Shown here one piece after another: positions 41,939 to 44,780 of a DNA stretch of 44,780 nt. Numbering within the stretch: the first letter of the stretch is position 1; each line of letters begins with the position of its first letter. The DNA is from Nitrospirota bacterium. Its GTDB lineage: Bacteria > Nitrospirota > Thermodesulfovibrionia > Thermodesulfovibrionales > SM23-35. The notes under the pieces were generated by a model. That model had not been told where the DNA came from. It was given only the letters and a program-made list of their open reading frames with translations, and searched no databases. The DNA is taken from NCBI GenBank assembly GCA_040754395.1, contig JBFMCL010000023.1:1-44780 (forward strand), written 5' to 3'. Both the position numbers and the translations under genes were made by a program.

Positions 41939-42787
41939 CTACACAACCTTCTCTTTGGGCCTTGGCAGACGTCCTGTGTGCGCATAGTCAGAAAACTGAA
42001 AAAGAAAAAGGGAAAGCTGGGGTGAGCGGAGACCTTCTTCAATGGCATCATCAGGAATGTCTGTAAGTGCAACAAAGACTTTTTTGATACTCTCAAACCA
42101 TGCATCAGAACCTTTCTCGATCAGGGCATTTGAGGGTCCACGGCATCCTACGCAGGGATGCCCGGCACGTGGACATGGCGCTCCGCAACCATTTCTGGTC
42201 GAGGTACCGATGCACAGGAACCCCTGTTTAATCAGACAGACTTCGGGTGAGACTTTTCCCTCCTGAAACCCGGTAATCTGAGCGGGGCGAATCTCCCGGA
42301 TTTTCTTTCTTCTGCATTCCGCACAGACTGTGGTATTCGTGCGGATCTTTCCATTTTCAGAGAGTACCGAATGGAAAAGTTCCGGTGTCGGAGGACAACC
42401 GGGAAGGTAAAGGTCGACAGAAACATATTCATCAATCGGGTATGACCGGGGAAGAAGACGGGGAACATGATGGCGGGCTGACTGTGAAAAGAATAATTCA
42501 CGCACATTGTCACGATTCCCGAGAGAGGCAATACCGCCTGATATTGCACACGTGCCAATAGCAACAACGTAGCCGGTTTTTCTGACCGCCCGGTGAAGAT
42601 TATACACATCCTCATCAGTCCGGACGCCGCCGCTTATCAGCAGCCTGTCCGTGTCAGGCATATCATGAACCGAGATCACAAGCGGCATGTAGAGAAGCCT
42701 GTATTCATCTATCCAGGCCTGACTGTTCAGGAGTCCGACTTCACAGCCTGCGCAACCTGACAGCTGAAGAACCGCAAACGTCTTCAT
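41939..42787 (-). CDS. [NiFe] hydrogenase small subunit
   Basis: 282 residues. Proximal-cluster ligands C12 and C15 (SGCAGCE), C80 (GTCAISGG) and C131 (LPGCPPTPE) are present. The C-terminal half is Cys-rich: C155/C158 (CAECRRKK), C184, C192, and C201/C205/C212/C215 (NGCGAPCPRAGHPCVGC), enough for the medial and distal clusters plus possibly one more. There is no Tat signal, so the enzyme is cytoplasmic. The pair resembles MvhG/A or the alpha/delta subunits of cytoplasmic group 3 hydrogenases. The large-subunit start follows immediately. ATG at 42787. Confidence 0.83.
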   Translation of the reverse strand: MKTFAVLQLSGCAGCEVGLLNSQAWIDEYRLLYMPLVISVHDMPDTDRLLISGGVRTDEDVYNLHRAVRKTGYVVAIGTCAISGGIASLGNRDNVRELFFSQSARHHVPRLLPRSYPIDEYVSVDLYLPGCPPTPELFHSVLSENGKIRTNTTVCAECRRKKIREIRPAQITGFQEGKVSPEVCLIKQGFLCIGTSTRNGCGAPCPRAGHPCVGCRGPSNALIEKGSDAWFESIKKVFVALTDIPDDAIEEGLRSPQLSLFLFQFSDYAHTGRLPRPKEKVV

Positions 42788-42883
42788 TGTGCAGATGCCA
42801 TCCAGAGAAACAATTGAAGCATCATACGTTTACCCTGAGATACGTGGTACACTGCCTGTGCTCCGGGAAAAGACTCTCCCTTA

Positions 42884-43306
42884 TCATTTCGGGACCCATA
42901 CCTTCCCTTTATCAATAATATGATCGACTTCCCATCCCCTTCTCTGCATCTCCCGGGCGATCCATTTTCTGTGGCACTTCCATGGGAAATGTTCGGCGCA
43001 GACGATTACCGAGGTCTTTGCACGCGCGACGGATTCCAGCATATCGATTCCCCTGCTGAAATCATCCGTGATAACATACGCGGGATACCCGCCTTTTCTG
43101 AACCCGCCCAGTTCCTTCCCCAGAAAAACATATGCTATCCCTTCACGGCTGAGGATCTTTTCCAGGCTTTCCCTGGTGTAAATCTTCACGCTGCTCCTCG
43201 GAAGACTCCGCACGTCAATGAACGCCTGAATGCCGTAGGCGTGGAGGATTTCAACAAAATCTTCCTCGGATCGTCTGCCGGTGCCGAGTGTATATATTCT
43301 TTTCAA
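42884..43306 (-). CDS. DUF488-family protein
   Basis: 140 residues. Recognisable family segments: IYTLGTGRRSEEDFVEIL, AFIDVRSLPRSSVKIY, YVFLGKELGGFR, and CAEHFPWKCHRKWIA, where the Cys/His pair is conserved. Members are small, of unknown biochemical function, often near stress or DNA-metabolism genes. TTG start at 43306 with GGGGAAT upstream. It lies 97 bases upstream of the hydrogenase operon on the same strand and is probably separately transcribed. Confidence 0.8.
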   Translation of the reverse strand: MKRIYTLGTGRRSEEDFVEILHAYGIQAFIDVRSLPRSSVKIYTRESLEKILSREGIAYVFLGKELGGFRKGGYPAYVITDDFSRGIDMLESVARAKTSVIVCAEHFPWKCHRKWIAREMQRRGWEVDHIIDKGKVWVPK

Positions 43307-43563
43307 TGGTTATTCCCCGCATTCCTCATACAGCATTTTTGTCGAACATGCGCATATTTTCCGGTCGGTTTGCAGGAATTGTCTCCAAGAAATTATACCA
43401 CGCATAACCACCAATCCCCTGTGACTCAGTCAGTGCGGGCACCCTTATGAAGACCGGTCTTCAAAAAACAATCAAATTCAGTTAATATACTATGTATTTC
43501 CGGGAAGCTTTCGGAATGAATTTCTTATTCACTCGAAGTCTTTTCTCCGGTTTTTTGGCGTGT

Positions 43564-43638
43564 GGGCGATTAGCTCAGCGGGAGAGCGCTTCCTTCACAC
43601 GGAAGAGGTCGCTGGTTCGAAACCAGCATCGCCTACCA
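43564..43638 (+). tRNA. tRNA-Val(CAC)
   Basis: Complete 75-base tRNA: acceptor GGGCGAT pairs with ATCGCCT (first pair G-U), D-loop AGCTCAGCGGGAGAGC, anticodon stem CTTCC/GGAAG with loop TTCACAC giving anticodon CAC (43596-43598), T-loop TTCGAAA, and encoded CCA at 43636-43638. It reads GUG valine codons. Confidence 0.95.
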
Positions 43639-43936
43639 TATAATTCAATAACTTACCTCGATCTCCCATTCAGCTCAGCTCCCAAATTGTGCTAATCGTT
43701 TTTTCATTGAGAGTATTATCCAGAATACTTACTGCCTTGACCATGTAAGATGGTGCTCAATAACTGCACCTTAACAGCAGGGATAGCGACAATATTGATA
43801 GCCGTGGCGTCACAGAGTTTACAACTTTCGCTACTTGGTTTTTCAAGAGATCTTTCAGGAGAGTCCTTTAGTGATGACGGGTATTCAAGGAAAGTTATTT
43901 TCCAGGCTTCTCCGGGATGCCGCGTTAGCCATATTA
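43639..43936. other. Gap between tRNA-Val and galT remnant
   Basis: 298 bases with A/T-rich composition and no credible gene or hairpin terminator. Confidence 0.4.
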
Positions 43937-44683
43937 TTAAGTAGAGGGATATCTCAAGAACTCCGCATCCTCCTCCGGAATCGAAGGGTTAATGGTAATA
44001 CCCGAACCGATTTCAAACCCTGCGCGCGTTAAGAGCCTAGGCAATATTTGCAGGTACCAGTGTAACTGGGGTTCCTTTGCCCGGTACCTTACTGATGTAT
44101 TGATGACGTAGTTGTAGTCAGGGTCTTTGAGTTTTTCATAATATCTTTCGAATATATTTTTCATAATGCTAGTCAGATCTGTTTTTTCTGTGTCTGAGAT
44201 GTCCCCGAAATCTGCTTTATGTACTTTGGGCATAATCCAGACTTCGAAAGGGACTTCTGCCGCATATGGGACAAAGGCAACAAATGAGTCATTGTCGGAT
44301 ATAATGCGCTGAACATGATTCAGTTCATATGCAAGCATATCACAGAAAATGCACCTTCCCCATTCATCAAAATAATGTTGGGCTTCCTCTTCGCGCCATC
44401 GTATGTGACGGGGCACCATTCCGGTTGCAATGATTTGTGAGTGGGGATGCATAAGCGAAGTCCCCGCACGGAGTCCGTGATTTCTGAATATGATAATCAT
44501 CATGTTTTCATTTCTTTTCATGAGATCGACATATCGTTTGTGATAGGTCTCGATAACAAAGCCAATCTCACCGGCTGACATTTTACCCAACTGTTTATCG
44601 TGCAGAGGCGTCTCGATTACCACCTCATGGGTCCGTATCCCTGCATCGCTAACTAGTTTCTGTTGCGGAAGGCCATATTCCAG
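43937..44683 (-). pseudogene. galT: Galactose-1-phosphate uridylyltransferase remnant
   Basis: The open frame encodes the C-terminal two thirds of GalT: the catalytic His motif in RNHGLRAGTSLMHPHSQ, then RCIFCDMLAYE, AEVPFEVWIMPKVHKADF and PQLHWYLQILPRL with the second Zn/active-site region. Upstream, protein-like sequence (PQQKLVSDAGIRTHEVVIETP) continues without a usable start to an in-frame TAG at 44686-44684. The N-terminal third, which normally has the first zinc ligands, is absent in this frame, and the remaining upstream DNA shows only scattered stops in all frames. A GTG at 44623 could start a 228-residue protein, but it would lack the N-terminal domain. I call it a decayed gene. Confidence 0.7.
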
Positions 44684-44780
44684 CTACCATTCCGCGGTAT
44701 TTCTTTGATCAACATTCCTTTTTGCCTTTGTCCGACCGTCCAGCTCGATCATTTTTCGAATTTGGCCATACTTCTACTCT

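Noticed and set aside
1-44780. CRISPR arrays, insertion-sequence ends, phage genes, riboswitches
   Set aside because: I looked for regularly spaced repeats, transposase-like proteins and terminal inverted repeats, and for recognisable riboswitch cores, and saw none.

Overview
The window reads as chromosome of an anaerobic or microaerophilic, respiring Gram-negative bacterium. It has lipoprotein and secreted-protein signals, a large set of Fe-S proteins, an 11-subunit complex I, a ferredoxin/NAD(P)-type flavoprotein pair, a soluble [NiFe] hydrogenase pair, DsrE-family sulfur proteins and large PAS/GAF kinases. Gene style resembles Nitrospirota (Thermodesulfovibrionia-like) or a neighbouring deep lineage. 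That placement is an inference from gene content, not from a marker-gene search. No phage, insertion sequence or CRISPR array is visible.

Layout. 1-5.4 kb is an A/T-richer minus-strand signalling block: a glycine-betaine-type binding protein, a dCache/HAMP/PAS histidine kinase, a truncated response regulator and a REC-PAS regulator, followed by a degraded gene remnant. 5.5-10.5 kb holds housekeeping and metabolic genes (trmJ, a UbiA-family prenyltransferase, an isochorismatase-like hydrolase, a nitroreductase, an acyltransferase, a nitronate-monooxygenase-like flavoprotein). 10.8-21.2 kb is one compact minus-strand operon, nuoABCDHIJKLMN. It has no nuoE, nuoF or nuoG, and its NuoD carries an inserted two-[4Fe-4S] ferredoxin-like domain. 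Divergent from it is an NfnA/NfnB (SudB/SudA)-like pair. 23.6-30.5 kb contains a 36-residue Cys/His basic protein with its own promoter and terminator, an HD-domain protein, tadA, tRNA-Ser(CGA), a 1094-residue cytoplasmic kinase, HU and a DsrE2-like protein.

30.6-40.5 kb holds an OmpR/CusS-type two-component system, a small lipoprotein plus a DUF5666-like secreted protein, and a minus-strand cluster: a DsrE-like protein, an Fe-S oxidoreductase fused to a VTT/TVP38 membrane domain, a multi-pass membrane protein and a YdjY-like exported protein. Divergent from that cluster is a single 665-residue protein joining an ArsS-type radical SAM enzyme to an ArsM-type methyltransferase. 40.6-44.8 kb carries a two-gene [NiFe] hydrogenase whose large subunit ends exactly at the metal-binding C-terminal motif, a DUF488 protein, tRNA-Val(CAC) and a galT remnant.

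How it may work together. The complex I lacks the NADH-oxidising module and has an extra ferredoxin-like domain in a core subunit, so reduced ferredoxin or another low-potential carrier is a plausible electron donor. The adjacent NfnAB-like pair could connect that donor to NAD(P)H. The ArsS-ArsM fusion and its divergent Fe-S/VTT/DsrE/YdjY neighbours look like a candidate module for organoarsenical (or related chalcogen) chemistry. The NuoD insertion and the ArsS-ArsM/Fe-S-VTT locus are the two most interesting points in the window.
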